Source: Hemicordylus capensis (taxonomy: Eukaryota > Chordata > Lepidosauria > Squamata > Cordylidae). Taken from it: DNA of 64,000 nt. Position 1 is the stretch's first letter. Each line of letters begins with the position of its first letter. The notes below the pieces were generated by a model. The model searched no databases. It worked only from the letters and a program-made list of their open reading frames with translations, and was not told the origin of the DNA. The position numbers and the translations under genes were made by a program. Of this stretch, positions 1 through 11,450 are shown piece by piece. The DNA lies in assembly GCF_027244095.1 (NCBI RefSeq), contig NC_069658.1:415426687-415490686 (forward strand), written 5' to 3'.

Positions 1-432
1 CCCACCTTTCAGATAACTTTATTATAATATCAGTCTTATATTAGATTTTTATTATTATTATTTTTACCCATAGCCCCTTTGGGGGGCTTCCTGAAGGCTG
101 GGGTTTTTTTTTGCAAAGATTCCCCCTCACCCCACTGGCCTCTAGGGCTTCGCAGGGACCATTTGAGCATGTGCAGTGGCCATTTTTAAAAATAATCTTT
201 TTTTTTTTTTAAAGGCCACTGAAAACAAAATGGCCACCGCACATGCTCAAATGGCCTCTGCAAAGCCTGGCATGACCTAGAGCCTCACAGAGGCCATTTG
301 AGCATGCACGGTGGCCATTTTGTTTCTGGCAGCCATTTTTTTAAAAAAAATTAATTTTACAAAATGGCACCCCCCCTTCAAGTAGCACCCGGGGCATGTG
401 CCCTGCCTGCCCTAACCCTAGATACGCCCCTG
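1..432. mobile_element. hAT-like non-autonomous element, cut by the window edge
   Basis: The right end reads CTAGATACGCCCCTG, the inverted form of the CAGGGGCGTA-type terminus seen in several other copies here. The text from position 1 (ACCTTTCAGATAACTTTATT) aligns with the interior of the complete copy at 21480-22071. It contains an internal inverted arrangement of 'GGCCATTTTGAGCATG'-like blocks. The left end is outside the window. No coding capacity is seen. Confidence 0.7.
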
Positions 433-903
433 AAGTGAAGGCAAAAAGGCAAGTATTAATCAGAGCAGAGTCCTTGCAGTTAAAGGCTTGGTCATTTAAG
501 TAGAAGGGAGGATAATGTATTGTAAATGCATTTCATTGGTAAAAATAATGGCTTAATGGAGGGTGTGGGCTTGGCAGAAAGTCGTATCACAATATTGGAA
601 AGTGCTCAAGCCACCATAAGAGGCTCTGATTCAAATATTTATATCAAAATACAGGACATTTCCCCCTCAATATTCTCAGAACTGAGCATACTTGAAAGTA
701 ATATTATAGTCACTGTTCATGAATGATACCCAGAACATGAGCTGGCAGGAATGCAGTGTTCTGAACACGGAGTCTCTTGAAAAATCCACACTATGGAACA
801 CTCTATGTGCCTCTACTGAAATAATTTCTGAAATCACTCTTGATGAAGTCAACATAACACAGCAATTGACCCTATGTCAGCTCTCAGTTATCACTACCTA
901 GAT
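433..903. other. No recognised feature
   Basis: AT-rich intronic sequence. Two short plus-strand open frames (526-726 and 719-901) have no recognisable motif and look like chance frames. I see nothing else. Confidence 0.5.
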
Positions 904-1041
904 CAGGGATTCTCCCAGCATAGGCTCACCAGATACTGTTGGGCTACAACTCTCATCATCCCCAGTCATTTGTCCACTGTAGCTGGGGATGATGGGAGTT
1001 GTAGCCCAAAACATCTGGGGACCCAAGGATGGTGACCCCTG
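904..1041. repeat. Palindromic hAT-type MITE
   Basis: Starts CAGGGATTCTCC and ends GTGACCCCTG, with a long central inverted repeat around 'GGGCTACAACTC' / 'GGGAGTTGTAGCCC'. The flanks give an imperfect 8-bp target duplication, ACCTAGAT (896-903) against ATCCAGAT (1042-1049), 6 of 8 equal. This fits a hAT-mobilised foldback MITE. It is non-coding. Confidence 0.75.
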
Positions 1042-1399
1042 ATCCAGATCATGATAATAGCTTCATTCATGCCTAAGTGCTTGAATGGCTACCTCTGTGC
1101 ACTGCTATGAGAAATCAGGCAGAGGAAGTAGCACTTCATATGGGCAGAAGCATTAAAAAAATCCAGCACAGCCAGCCTTAAGATTTTTCCTCCGTTTAGC
1201 CCATGATCTACTCCATTTCTTTCAAGCACTCCAGCTAATGCTTTTCTTCCTCTCCAGCTGTTTAATCCTGAGCAGCACATGTATTGTGTCTGGACAGAGC
1301 AACTGAAAAGTTGAATGAGTTCTTTGCATTGGTCCACTGCAGAAAATGCTGACTCGATACTCACTTTTTAGCTACTTTTTCCAAGGAAGGCATCCAAAG
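1042..1399. other. No recognised feature
   Basis: Intronic sequence between a MITE and a CR1 copy. A 91-codon minus-strand frame (1089-1364) has no recognisable motif. Nothing supported. Confidence 0.4.
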
Positions 1400-2975
1400 A
1401 AAAGTAAAACAGAGGTGATATACGACAGGATGTCCTCGGGCTAATTAAAAGCGGATAAGTCACGAGATCTGGATGGCACACACCAGACAGTTCTTAAAGA
1501 GAACTTGTATGTGCAGTTGTTGATATTGTTGACATTTTTAACAATATGCAACATCACTTTAAAAATTGTCTTATTACTAGGGGATTAGCAAGAAACCAAC
1601 CTAACACCCATTTCTAAAAAGGAATCCAGGAGATAGCCAGGAAGTTATAGACCACTGAGTTTAATATCTGTTCCAGATAAATGGGTGGAAAGCATGATTA
1701 AAGATGGATTATTAAGCATACAGAAGAAAAGTCTTGCTGAGGAGGAAGCAGTATCGCTCCTGCAAAGTTAAGTCCTGCCTCACCAATCTTTTGGAGTTAT
1801 TTGATAGTACCAACACACATGGTGATTGGGATGATCTAGCACTTAGGATATACTTAGACTTCCAAAAAGCTAGCTTTTGATGAATTCCATCACCAAGGCT
1901 CCTGAGGAAAATTAGCAGCCATGGAACTAAGAAGACAGGTCCTCTTATAGCTCAGTTAAACAGGAAACGAGTAGGAATAAATGAGCAGTTCTCACAATGG
2001 AGGGGAAAGCAGTAGGGTTACCCAAGTATCCTGTAACAGTGACCAATAATATATAACTTGTTCACAAATGTTCTGGAGTCAGGGGCAAGCAGGAGGATAG
2101 AGAAATCTGTTGACAAGTCCAAATTATTCCAGATGGTGAAAAACCAAGCAGATTGAAAAACTAAGCAGGTTGGGTGAAATCCAAAAGCATCTCACCCAAA
2201 TGAGTGAATGAGCAAGAAAATGGCAAATGAGTTTCAATTTCAGTAAGTGCACATTAGAGTAAAAACCCAACTTAACTTTACATGTACACTAGGGGTCTGA
2301 ACTAGCAGTGAGTGTCAAGGAAAGAAGTCATGCCCGATAGCTCAATGGAAATTGTCAACTATGTACAGTAAAAGCACCAAATCACAAACAAGCGTTCAAT
2401 GGGAAAAGTCTTGGAAATAAGACAACCAGTAACATAACACCTTTTTATAAATCTACGATGTGGCCACATTCGGGATACTGTATGCAGTTCTGGTTGCTCT
2501 ATATCACACACAACATTGTAGAACTGGAAGAAGTTCAGGAGAGAGGAAGCAAGAAGAGAAAGTTGGAGCATCTTCCCTACAATACAAGGCTAAACCATCT
2601 GAAGCTGTTTAATTTAGAAGAAAGGCTACTAAAGGAGGTGGTTTATGCAACTCCTTTAGGTTTGAAAATGCACCCAAGAAATGTGTGCATTAAAGTGATG
2701 GAATTCACTGCCACAAAATGTAGCAAGACAGACCAGATGGCAGTTAAAGATTAGGCAGATACATGGAGAATAGGTTTATCCATGGTTGTTAGCCAGGAGA
2801 GTTAAAAAGAATCTCCAGGTTCAGAAGAATACTCAGTTGCTGAGGGTAACAGCAAGGGAGACCTATTGCCTTCCTGGGCTTGTGGGCTTCTCCAAAACAT
2901 CTAGCCAGCCACTGCTGGAAACAGGATCTTCAACTAGAGATGGACCTTTGGCCTGATCCAGCAGTGCTGTTCTTA
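1400..2975 (+). mobile_element. CR1 LINE fragment, 3' half
   Basis: The sequence follows a squamate CR1 consensus as I know it: reverse-transcriptase-derived text about 1620-1900, then blocks such as GTGGCCACATTCGGGATACT (2460-2479), which encodes the VRPHLEYC-like segment, and the 3' end ATGGACCTTTGGCCTGATCC followed by CAGCAGTGCTGTTCTTAC. Many frame breaks and small indels show an old copy. The 98-codon frame at 2458-2754 is a remnant of the RT C-terminal part and not a gene. Confidence 0.8.
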
Positions 2976-4160
2976 CTAGGAACTAAGTCCTTTGTGTCAG
3001 ATGGTCACCATGCTCTTGTGGCTCAACATTGACTCCTCTGGTGGGGGGGTGGAGGAGCTTTGAAACTCACTACTAACGCCAGCTTGGCACCATTACATGG
3101 GACTTTCCCCTCCTCTTGCATAACTCCGAGCATTCTGCCTGCTAAGCGGATAATTGTCACTGTTTTGCAACTCCAAATCCCTGCTAATACACTGGAGCCT
3201 ACCAATGGGACTCTGGACTAACCTTTAGCACACAGAGCCACACTAGGCATGGTGAACTTGGCCCTCTCCTTAGGGAAGGATGCCAGAGATCTCACCACTT
3301 GCCAAGCCTTTCAAGCTGCATGGCTGCTCGTCTCTGGGCAGAGATATGCCCACAAATAAAGATGTAACATTATGTCAACATCCAACAGTTCTCACCAGCA
3401 TCCTGAAAATGAGCTACTTGGGCATCAGGTGTCAAAATATAGCTCTTAGCAAGCATTCAGGAAGCCTCAGCTCACAGGCTCAGCATACCCTGCGGCACAG
3501 CAGACTACTCATTTAAACGGTGGGGGGGGGGGGCAGACTAAGACAATATCCCAGTAAGGTGGTGATGGAAGCAGAATAATAATCAGAGAGCAGGTTAAGG
3601 TAGCCAGCTTTTAAAAGCTGGCACAGCTCAACTAACTCCTACGAGGATAAAGGCAAGTCAGTGTAACAGCTTTGCCTTCTGAGTGTCCAACATTGCGATG
3701 AGACAGTCACATTTGGCAAAGTCCCACCTGGTTTCCAAGAAACACAATTTTGGGCAAAGCCAGGAAAAACCAAGTCATTTTTGTTTAATTAAAATCTAAT
3801 GCGGGATATCATTAACAACTGGAGAGAGCTCCTGTGACAGTGGACACACAAGTTAGTTTGTGGCAACTCAAGCTCACATAAGTCAGCCACCTGCTTGATC
3901 GGTTTCACAGTGCTCACCAATCTGGCACAGAAGTGGAGGTGGACAATGAAAGCATTAGATGATATGCCACAATCCGTTTGACAGCCAAGTACTTGGTAAG
4001 CAGGGGAAGGCACAGCTTCAGAAGTGAAAATAAACCAGTTGCCTTCAAGGTCACCTCAGAAGTCACATTTAAAAGCCGGGGCTCACAAGAAAGAAGTCGA
4101 TTCAAAACTGGATTCTGAAAAGGGACAATGTTTAGTGGGAAGCTCTTGAACAGATACTGT
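2976..4160. other. No recognised gene; unclassified intronic sequence
   Basis: Contains short G and T homopolymer runs (for example poly-G near 3522-3532) and no motif I recognise. Several short frames on both strands are taken as chance. Some of the right part may belong to the CR1-like copy that follows. Confidence 0.4.
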
Positions 4161-4164
4161 TTCA

Positions 4165-4740
4165 AGGAAAGCGAATGCAATCTTAGGCTGTATTAAGGCA
4201 CAGATCCAGATCATGTGAAGGAGTAGTTCCAGTCTATTCCAAGTGAGGTCTGACAAGTGCAGAATAGTGCATCCAGTTCTGTGCATCTTGCATTTTAAGA
4301 ACATCAATAAACTGGAAGGGGTTTGGAGGAGGGCAACCAAGACAGTGAGAGGTCTGGAAATCAAGTCCTGTGAGGAATGAGTTCAGTATATTAAGCCTGG
4401 AGGAGAGAAGATTAAAGGGAGACATGATAACCATCTTCCAATACCTGAAGGGCTGTCACAGAGAAGGAGCAGACTGTTCAATGGGTTGAAATTACAAGGA
4501 AGCAATTTTAGGCTAGAAGTAATTCCCTATAAATAATTCTGAATTCTTGTTCCGTTTGACAGTGGAACAGACTGTTGTGTGAGCTCTCCTTTACTAGAGG
4601 TTTTCAAACAGAGGCCAGACAGCCATCTGTCAGATATGCTGTAGCAGCTTTCTGCACCGTGCAAGGAATTGGACTGAAAAATCTTCAGGGTCCCTTTCAG
4701 CTCTGAAGTTCCACCAGTATGACAGAATTGTGAGGTGTGC
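4165..4740 (+). mobile_element. CR1/L3-like LINE 3' fragment
   Basis: Shows the typical 3' order of this clade: 'GGAGGGCAACCAAGACAGTG', then 'GGGAGACATGATAACCATC' (the RRLRGDMI-like block), then the 3' end 'GGTCCCTTTCAGCTCTGAAG'. Reading frame is broken. Minus-strand frames here are shadows. Confidence 0.7.
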
Positions 4741-5560
4741 TCGAGACATGTTCTGTTGAGCTTTTGCCACTGTCCCCCCAAACAAGCACCCTGAAAGCAA
4801 GACAGGCTTGTCTACATCAGTTTGTATTTGAATGGGAACACATCTGCATGCATTTTAAACACACACAGGGTTACACACAGGATGCTGGGTTGTGCACTTC
4901 AGATTAACCGGTTTTATTTGAACGAAATTAGCCATGTATACGGTATCTGAAGGTATTAATGTTTTATGTATTTTATGTATTTACTGCTGTTGTTTCTTTT
5001 TCTTTTTGTATTTATGCTGGCCTTGGGCCGAAATAAACAAATACACACACACAGGGTTACATAGCAAGAAGCCCTAAACCAGTCCTTAAAACAAAACCCT
5101 TGACAGTTCATAACCCAGTGATTTGGGTATTTTCAGCAATTCTGTTATTTACAGAAATGGGTAAAATCATTAATCAGGAAAATAAAATAGATGCTCAGTT
5201 AGCATTGTTGGGAATATTTACTGAAGATAATAAGGTAATAAAATCTAAAGAGTTGGTAATTTACACTTGGTAGCAGCCAGAATGGTGATAACTAAAAACT
5301 GGAAGCATGGGATATTATCTTCAGATGAATGGTATAAGCAGCTTTGGTTTGCAGCTATGGCTGAGAAATTAACCCATTGGTTGCATCTTCAAACAGAACA
5401 ATCAAAACCATATTCTTCTCTTTGTTTTTTTGTATGATTTGGCAAGATTTAATATTTTTAAACAATCAAAAATTATGGCAAAGTCTTATCTGCTTGTTAT
5501 ATTCAGATTTAGAAAGGTGTATTTTTAATTTTAAAAAATTAAAAAAACACAGGAACCTAC
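4741..5560 (+). mobile_element. LINE 3' ends, including an L1-like ORF2 C-terminal remnant
   Basis: Position 4950-5045 looks like a LINE 3' tail (GGCCTTGGGCCGAAATAAAC, then CA repeats). From about 5250 one frame reads KNWKHGILSSDEWYKQLWF, resembling the C-terminal region of L1 ORF2 (WKxxxxPSxxEWxxKLWxxA-type pattern). The frame breaks several times. Classification of the first part is uncertain. Confidence 0.5.
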
Positions 5561-6120
5561 CAATAAAAATACTAAACAAGACACACACCCAGTGATTCTC
5601 CCTAGAAATGTAAACTCACAGTAGCCATGGCTTTTCCTATTTTATCACCTCTACCTCACTGGCAGTAGGAAGGAGGTCTACAGGTGGGCCACATAGCAGG
5701 TAGCAGACAAAGAGATCAGACGACACACAAGAGAAGCCATGGTCAGCTACTCTCCCAGTTCAGTTGTGAATGTAAAAAGGTACAAGGAGAATCTCCAGGT
5801 TGTGACCCAGAAACACTGTTTGAAAGGCACAAAGGTTGAGCAACCAGTTAAACCCAAAATACTATGTACAAAGGATTTGGCATGATGCAAAAAAGCAAGC
5901 CGAGTCTGTTCCAGTTTCAAGAAGGGTACAATGGTTATTCTAGAGAACTTCAAGCCCATCAGGCCAGAGAAAATTTGAGGACAAAGACGTAGGCAGCAAC
6001 TATAACCTTGAAGCACCGGCTGCATTGCTCCTTGATTTCAGCATCACCAAAGGCAGAAAGAAAAAGCCACACAGAAAATACAAAACTTGCATCTTTCTGT
6101 GTATGAGAGCTAGCCTAGAC
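5561..6120. other. No recognised feature
   Basis: Intronic sequence with a 92-codon minus-strand frame (5747-6025) that has no domain I recognise. Nothing supported. Confidence 0.4.
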
Positions 6121-6123
6121 CAT

Positions 6124-6380
6124 GAGAGCTGGTCTTGTGGTAGCAAGCATGACTAGTCTCCTTAGCTAAGCAGGGTCTGCCCTGGTTGCATATGAATGGG
6201 AGACTAGATGTGTGAGCACTGGAAGATATTCCCCTCAGGAGATGGAGCCGCTCTGGGAAGAGCAGAAGGTTCTAAGTTCCCTTCCTGGCTTCTCCAAGAT
6301 AGGGCTGAGAGAGATTCCTGCCTGCAATCTTGGAGAAGCCACTACCAGTCTAGGTAGATAATACTGAGCTCTCTGGTCAC
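6124..6380 (+). repeat. 5S rRNA-derived SINE
   Basis: Contains TTAGCTAAGCAGGGTCTGCC, then CTGGTTGCATATGAATGGGA and GACTA. This matches the box A/C region of vertebrate 5S rRNA (AGCTAAGCAGGGTCGGGCCTGGTTAGTACTTGGATGGGAGACC) closely enough to identify the head. The body continues with GGAGCCGCTCTGGGAAGAGC and ends near 'TCTAGGTAGATAATACTGAG'. It is one of several copies in the window and the one that shows the 5S head best. Confidence 0.8.
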
Positions 6381-6529
6381 TCACAAAGCTCACTGGACAG
6401 CTGTGGTCAAGTCACTGTGTTTGAGCCTAGCTGACCTCATATCGATCTCATGTGTTTATACCCCAAATGACTAACCACAGTTCTCAAGGCAGCTTACAAC
6501 AGTGACTATCTTCTAGAGAAGAACCAAGG

Positions 6530-6768
6530 CACGACCAAGGTAGTGGTTAGAGTGCTGGACTAGGACCGGAGAGACCCGAGTTCAAATCCCCATTCAGCCA
6601 TGAAACTAGCTGGGTGACTCTGGACCAGTCACTTCTCTCTCAGCCTAACCTACTTCACAGGGTTGTTGTGAAAGAGAAACTCAAGAATGTAGTACATCGC
6701 TCTGGGCTCCTTGGAGAAAGAGCGGGATAGAAATGTAAAAATAATACTAATAAATAATAATAATGATC
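6530..6768 (+). repeat. Squam1-like tRNA-derived SINE
   Basis: Box A-like TAGTGGTTAGAGTGCTGGAC and box B-like GAGTTCAAATCCCC are followed by the conserved body CAGCCATGAAACTAGCTGGG and CCTAACCTACTTCACAGGGT, ending in GGATAGAAATGTAAAAATAA and an ATAA-rich tail. It is nearly full length and lies in LMBR1L intron 1. Confidence 0.85.
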
Positions 6769-7410
6769 ACCAGCAATACTAAGGCTGTTCAGTTAAGACC
6801 CAATAGTTAAGAACTCTGCTCTGAGCTCTTTGGAGAAAGGACAAGAGACAGCAAAACTAAACCAAGCTGTGGTGGTTGCTGTATAGAAGTTGGCTGCCTG
6901 TGCTCACTAGTACCAGGTCCTCAGTTACCAGCTCTGCCTTGCTTTTTCAAGTGTCCTCTTATTGTTAGATTAGGACAGCACATTCTCGGGAAAGGAGAGT
7001 ATAAAGGACATTGCACCGCAAGTGACAGGACTTCTTGCTCGCCTGCCTTAAGTCTTTGTCTGCTTCTTCCCAATCTATGCCATCATTCTTCCCTGCGAAG
7101 AAGACCCCCCCCCAACGTAGTCAGCAGGGGCGCTGATAGAGAAAAGGCTTAGGAACAACCCCTCAGTTATGCCCCCCCCGCGCTGGAGGAGGGAAAGAGA
7201 CGCTTTTAAGAGGGGAACAAAATATGTTATGGTGGTTCGGCAAAACCAAGGGGGGGAAACTCCTCTGTGTTTACGGGGGGGGACTGCTCCCCGGTTAATC
7301 AGGCCATTTCCTCTTCACCAATCGAACAGCAAGTCCCCTTCCCCCTTTAGCCATCTTATCCTCTCTCCATCACAACACGTTCAGTGGCCTCCTCATCCAC
7401 CTCCTCCCTC
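6769..7410. other. LMBR1L intron 1, exon-proximal part
   Basis: Unique-looking intronic sequence that becomes CG-rich near 7080-7400, approaching the LMBR1L first exon. It contains poly-C and poly-G runs (7107-7116, 7170s, 7270s). No other gene seen. Confidence 0.5.
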
Positions 7411-7420
7411 TGGTACTCAC

Positions 7421-7492
7421 GATGCACTCCCGCACCCTCTCGTGAAAGAGCTGCTCCCGCACCGACAGCACATCATATTCCACCGAGTCCAT
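7421..7492 (-). CDS. LMBR1L: LMBR1L first coding exon (partial gene)
   Basis: The minus-strand translation from ATG at 7490-7492 is MDSVEYDVLSVREQLFHERV followed by RECI (24 codons). Human LMBR1L begins MEAPDYEVLSVREQLFHERI and then RECI, so the match is clear. LMBR1L is the limb region 1 like protein (lipocalin-1-interacting membrane receptor), a multi-pass membrane protein of about 490 residues that also acts in Wnt signalling in lymphocytes. This exon encodes only the extracellular N-terminal tail before the first membrane helix. It ends on a whole codon at ATC, followed by the consensus donor GTGAGT (7420-7415). The start is chosen because it matches the family N-terminus and is the first in-frame ATG of the conserved block. 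The remaining exons lie beyond the left edge. Its position to the left of TUBA1B on the same strand matches human gene order. Confidence 0.92.
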
Positions 7493-7960
7493 TCTCTGGT
7501 CAGCATGGTTGAGGGTTAGAAGAGCGGGCAGAGGAGCCGGGGAAAGCAGGGAAGCAGGAGTCAAGAGCCCCAGGGTGGGAGCCACAGTGAAATTGCTCGG
7601 CTGTTTCCTTTTCTTCCGAGGTACAACTTTTAGAACGTTGCAGCACTCATTTCGCGTCACAACGCATCCACCACCGAGGGAGTTCTGCGTTCCATTCTTA
7701 AAGAGATACCGACACGCCACCAGCCGATTAACTCACTTCTACAACCGATGACGGGCAAAGGAAAGGGAAGAGCTTACACCTTCAACTTCTTTCCATGGGA
7801 AAGCGACGATTGGCTGGAAGGACTTGATAACTCGCTTTTCATTGGCTACCTTGGGAGGCCAAAGCCCAGCCTGGTAGGCTGAGTGCTTAGCCTTCTTGAT
7901 GTCGCGGCTAGAACCCATTATTGACGAATCAATGGCGGTGACCTCTTAGCCTCCTTGCGG
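7493..7960 (-). promoter_or_regulatory. LMBR1L: LMBR1L 5' UTR and likely promoter
   Basis: CG-rich sequence immediately upstream of the LMBR1L start codon. Two CCAAT boxes in minus orientation appear as ATTGG at 7809-7813 and 7841-7845, both within GATTGGCTGG / CATTGGCTAC contexts. Farther up is AATGGCGGT (near 7932), similar to the YY1 core. No TATA box is evident, which suits a CpG-island housekeeping promoter. The start of transcription cannot be fixed by eye. Confidence 0.6.
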
Positions 7961-8099
7961 GGTTTCACGTTGTTTGTTGTTGGGTGCGCCTACGCTGCAG
8001 AGACATAGCAGGCAAGGCATTAGCAGCTCATTAGAAGTTTGGGGAAAGTTTCATTTGGGAGATCAAACGCTGCAGTCACTACCTCTTTTATGGGGCAAA

Positions 8100-8271
8100 C
8101 AGGAGTGTAGCTATAATTGAGGGAATCTGGGTTCAAAGAACCCAGCCCTCCAGTTCCTGAGGGCCCCTCAGCTCCACTCCCCCCTTATTTCTTATCTTAT
8201 CTCCCTCACCCTGAGGAGGCCTCCGGACAGAGAGGCAAACACGGCCCCTCTCTTCCCTAGCTACGCCCCTG
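8100..8271. repeat. hAT-like MITE
   Basis: Begins CAGGAGTGTAGCTATAATTG and ends CTAGCTACGCCCCTG, i.e. inverted CAGGGGCGTAGCTA termini. The interior has GGGTTCAAAGAACCC and CCTGAGGGCCCCTCAG, internal palindromes. Possible target duplications differ at a few bases. It is non-coding. Confidence 0.7.
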
Positions 8272-8525
8272 GGTAAAGCTAGTTTGCTACAGATTTGGGT
8301 CAGCTGGCACGATCTAGGTTGTGCTACAATTGCTGAATGCTTGAGGCTGCTTGGACTGGGTGGGGCTAGGACCGCAGTGTAAGAAAAACGTTTAATTCTA
8401 GCGACCACATACACACGTGGAAAAATTTGTTGGTACCCTTACAGCTCATTGAAAAAGTGTTTTATGACTCCTGAAAAGCAGTTGTCAATGTATACCTGCA
8501 TGCCTTTGATTTGTCATCAAATATT

Positions 8526-8720
8526 TATTATTATTATTATTATTATTTTATTTTTGCATTTATATCCTGCTCTTCCTCCAAGGAGCCCCGAGCGGTGTAC
8601 TACATACTTGAGTTTCTCTTTCACAACAACCCTGTGAAGTAGGTTAGGCTGAGAGATGCGTGACTGGCCCAGAGTCACCCAGCTAGTTTCATGGCTGAAT
8701 GGGGATTTGAACTCGGGTCT
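8526..8720 (-). repeat. Squam1-like SINE inside the Tc1 left end
   Basis: Reverse-complement SINE: an ATT-repeat tail, GCATTTATATCCTGCTCTTC, CAAGGAGCCCCGAGC, CACAACAACCCTGTGAAGTA and CATGGCTGAATGGGGATTTG, stopping at ACTCGGGTCT. The tRNA-like head beyond box B is missing. It separates the outer and inner Tc1 repeats, so it inserted after the transposon did. Confidence 0.8.
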
Positions 8721-9185
8721 AGATATAAAGCATTGCTTATTCTACAAAGATATTCTAAAGTGACCTGGACACATTTGTTGGTACCCCTAGAAAAGATTAC
8801 AAATAATTGGATTAGAGTGATTTTCCAAATTAGCTGTTTTCTTTAATTAGTATCACACATGTCTCCAATTGTGCAATGAGTCATTCCGCCTATTTAAAGA
8901 GAGAAAAGTAGTCACTTTGCTGTTTGGTATCATCGTGTGTCCCACAATGAACACGGACCAGAGAAAGCAAAGGAGAGAGTTGTCTGAGGAGATCAGAAAG
9001 AAAATTATAGACAAGCATGTTAAAGGCAAAGGCTATAAGACCATTTCCAAGCAGTTTGATGTTCCTGTGACAACAGTTGCAAATATTATTAAGAAGTTCA
9101 AGGTCCTTGGGACTGTAGCCAACCTCCTTGGATGCGGCCGGAAGAGGAAAATCAACCCTTGAATGGGCAGAAGGATAGTGAGAAT

Positions 9186-9775
<590 letters not shown>

Positions 9776-10718
9776 TAGGGAACAATGAAATCTCAAGACT
9801 ATCAAGACATTCTGGAGTGAAACGTACTGCCCAGTGTCAGAAAGCTCTGTCTCAGTTGCAGGTCATGGATCCTCCAACAGGATAATGACCCAAAACACAC
9901 AGCTAAAAGCACCCAAGAATGACTAAGAACAAAACGTTGGACTATTCTGAAGTGGCCGCCTATGAGCCCTGATTTGAATCCTATCGAACATCTATGGAAA
10001 GAACGGAAACATGCAGTCTGGATAAGGCACCCTTCAAACCTGACACAGTTGGAGCAGTTTGCTCAGGAAGAGTGGGCCTAACTACCTGTTGACGGGTACA
10101 GAAGTCTCATTGAGAGCTACAGGAATCACTTGTTTGCAGTGATTGCCTCTAAAGGTTGTGCAACAAAATATTAGGTTAAGGGTCCCATCATTTTTGTCCA
10201 TGCCATTTTCATTTGTGTTATTATTTGAAATATTGTGTTGCATCAAAACTCTAAAGCAAAGTCTGGTTTTTCTTAATGGGGGCCAATTACTTTTGTCAGT
10301 TTCAACTTTCAAGTTATTTCAGAGACAATTGTGGGTTCTTCTTCTTGTGGGTACCAACACATTTGTCCACATGTGTAGATAGATTCTCTCCAGGATGATC
10401 TGTCTTCATCTTGGCTTTTAAGGTCTCTCGGTGGTGCATTCATTGCTGTCGTAATCAAGTCCATCCACCTTGCTGCTTGTCGTCCTCTTCTCTTTCCTTC
10501 AACTTTCCTGGCATTATGGACTCAAGGGAGCTGGATCTTCACATAATGTGCCTGAAGTATTAAAGTTTGAACCTGGTCATTTGTACCTCAAGTGAAAATT
10601 CTATGTTCTGTGATCCATTTGTTTGTTTTCCTGGCTGTGTCCATGGTATCCTCAAAAGTCTTCTCCAGCAGCAGAGTTCAAAAGCATCAATACTTTTTCT
10701 ATCTTGTTTCTTCGTTGT

Positions 10719-11222
10719 CCCAAGTCTGCACAATTCAATTAACAATGCAGTTCTATCCCACTTTGGAATAACAAATGTTGACAAAATAAGGAAAGTCACC
10801 TACTGCCAAGGCTTCAAGTCTGCACAATTCAATTTTGGCCCCAGGCAAGAAACTTGCCTCTTCTTCAGTAATAGTGTGCCATTTGCTTATTTTTAAATAC
10901 TCTTTTTAAAATACTCCTGGTTATTTTTAAATACACCTCCTCCTCCTGGAGTATTGGTAAATTCATGTATCTTGTTAGATACCCAGCCGTGACATGGACT
11001 GCTACCAACCATGAACATACACAGGTTGCTTAGGATGGGTAATCTATCCATGCTTCATGCTTTATTATGACTAGTGTCAGGGTGGTGCAGGAGTTGTCCC
11101 TGGTCCTTGTCAGCCTAGGACCAGGGACAACTCTGGTTCAAATCTCCACTGAGCTGTGTGAAGCTCATTGGATTTTGGGGTTGTGGTCAATCGCACACTG
11201 AACATGGATCAGCAATATGATG
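10719..11222. other. Unclassified stretch with a rearranged SINE piece
   Basis: A 19-bp direct repeat, AAGTCTGCACAATTCAATT, occurs at about 10723 and 10816. At 11091-11133 there is a perfect 17-bp inverted repeat with a 9-bp loop (see its own entry). The following GGTTCAAATCTCCACTGAGC is box-B-like SINE text. No gene. Confidence 0.5.
11091..11133. repeat. Perfect 17-bp inverted repeat
   Basis: GAGTTGTCCCTGGTCCT at 11091-11107 is the exact reverse complement of 11117-11133, with a 9-bp spacer. It sits at the head of a partial tRNA-SINE and looks like a templated inversion of the 'AGGACCAGGGA' segment. Confidence 0.85.
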
Positions 11223-11450
11223 CAGCTGCAAGGAAGGCTCATTTATTTATTATTTATTTATCATATTTTTATACTGCCTGGTATATACATCTCTAGGTGG
11301 TGTACAAAATTTAAAAACAATATCAAAGTCACAAATTAAAATCCACAAAATGCAATAAAAACAATTGTGTAAAAGTTATTAAAACAAATTATTAAAATTA
11401 ATTCTAATTAAAAAACAATTAATTCCTGAAAATAAACAGAGAAGATGCTA
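11223..11450 (-). repeat. L2-like LINE 3' end fragment
   Basis: Reverse-complement LINE tail: ATTTATTTATCATATTTTTA, TACTGCCTGGTATATACATC and GGTGGTGTACAAAAT resemble the reverse of the 3' end seen at 15740-15800. AT-rich, non-coding. Confidence 0.6.

Larger units (their letters stand above)
1..7420 (-). other. LMBR1L: LMBR1L intron 1 (part)
   Basis: The LMBR1L exon 1 donor (GTGAGT on the minus strand, 7415-7420) opens this intron. I looked on the minus strand for exon 2, which should encode the start of the first membrane segment (STLLFATLY-like in human), and did not find it. The intron therefore appears to run past the left edge and to be at least 7.4 kb. It is filled with CR1, L1-like, SINE and hAT debris listed separately. 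A diverged exon 2 could have been missed by eye. Confidence 0.6.

Noticed and set aside
1-7414. LMBR1L exon 2 within the window
   Set aside because: I looked on the minus strand for the first membrane-segment coding block and a phase-0 acceptor and found no convincing candidate. The intron seems to continue past the left edge.
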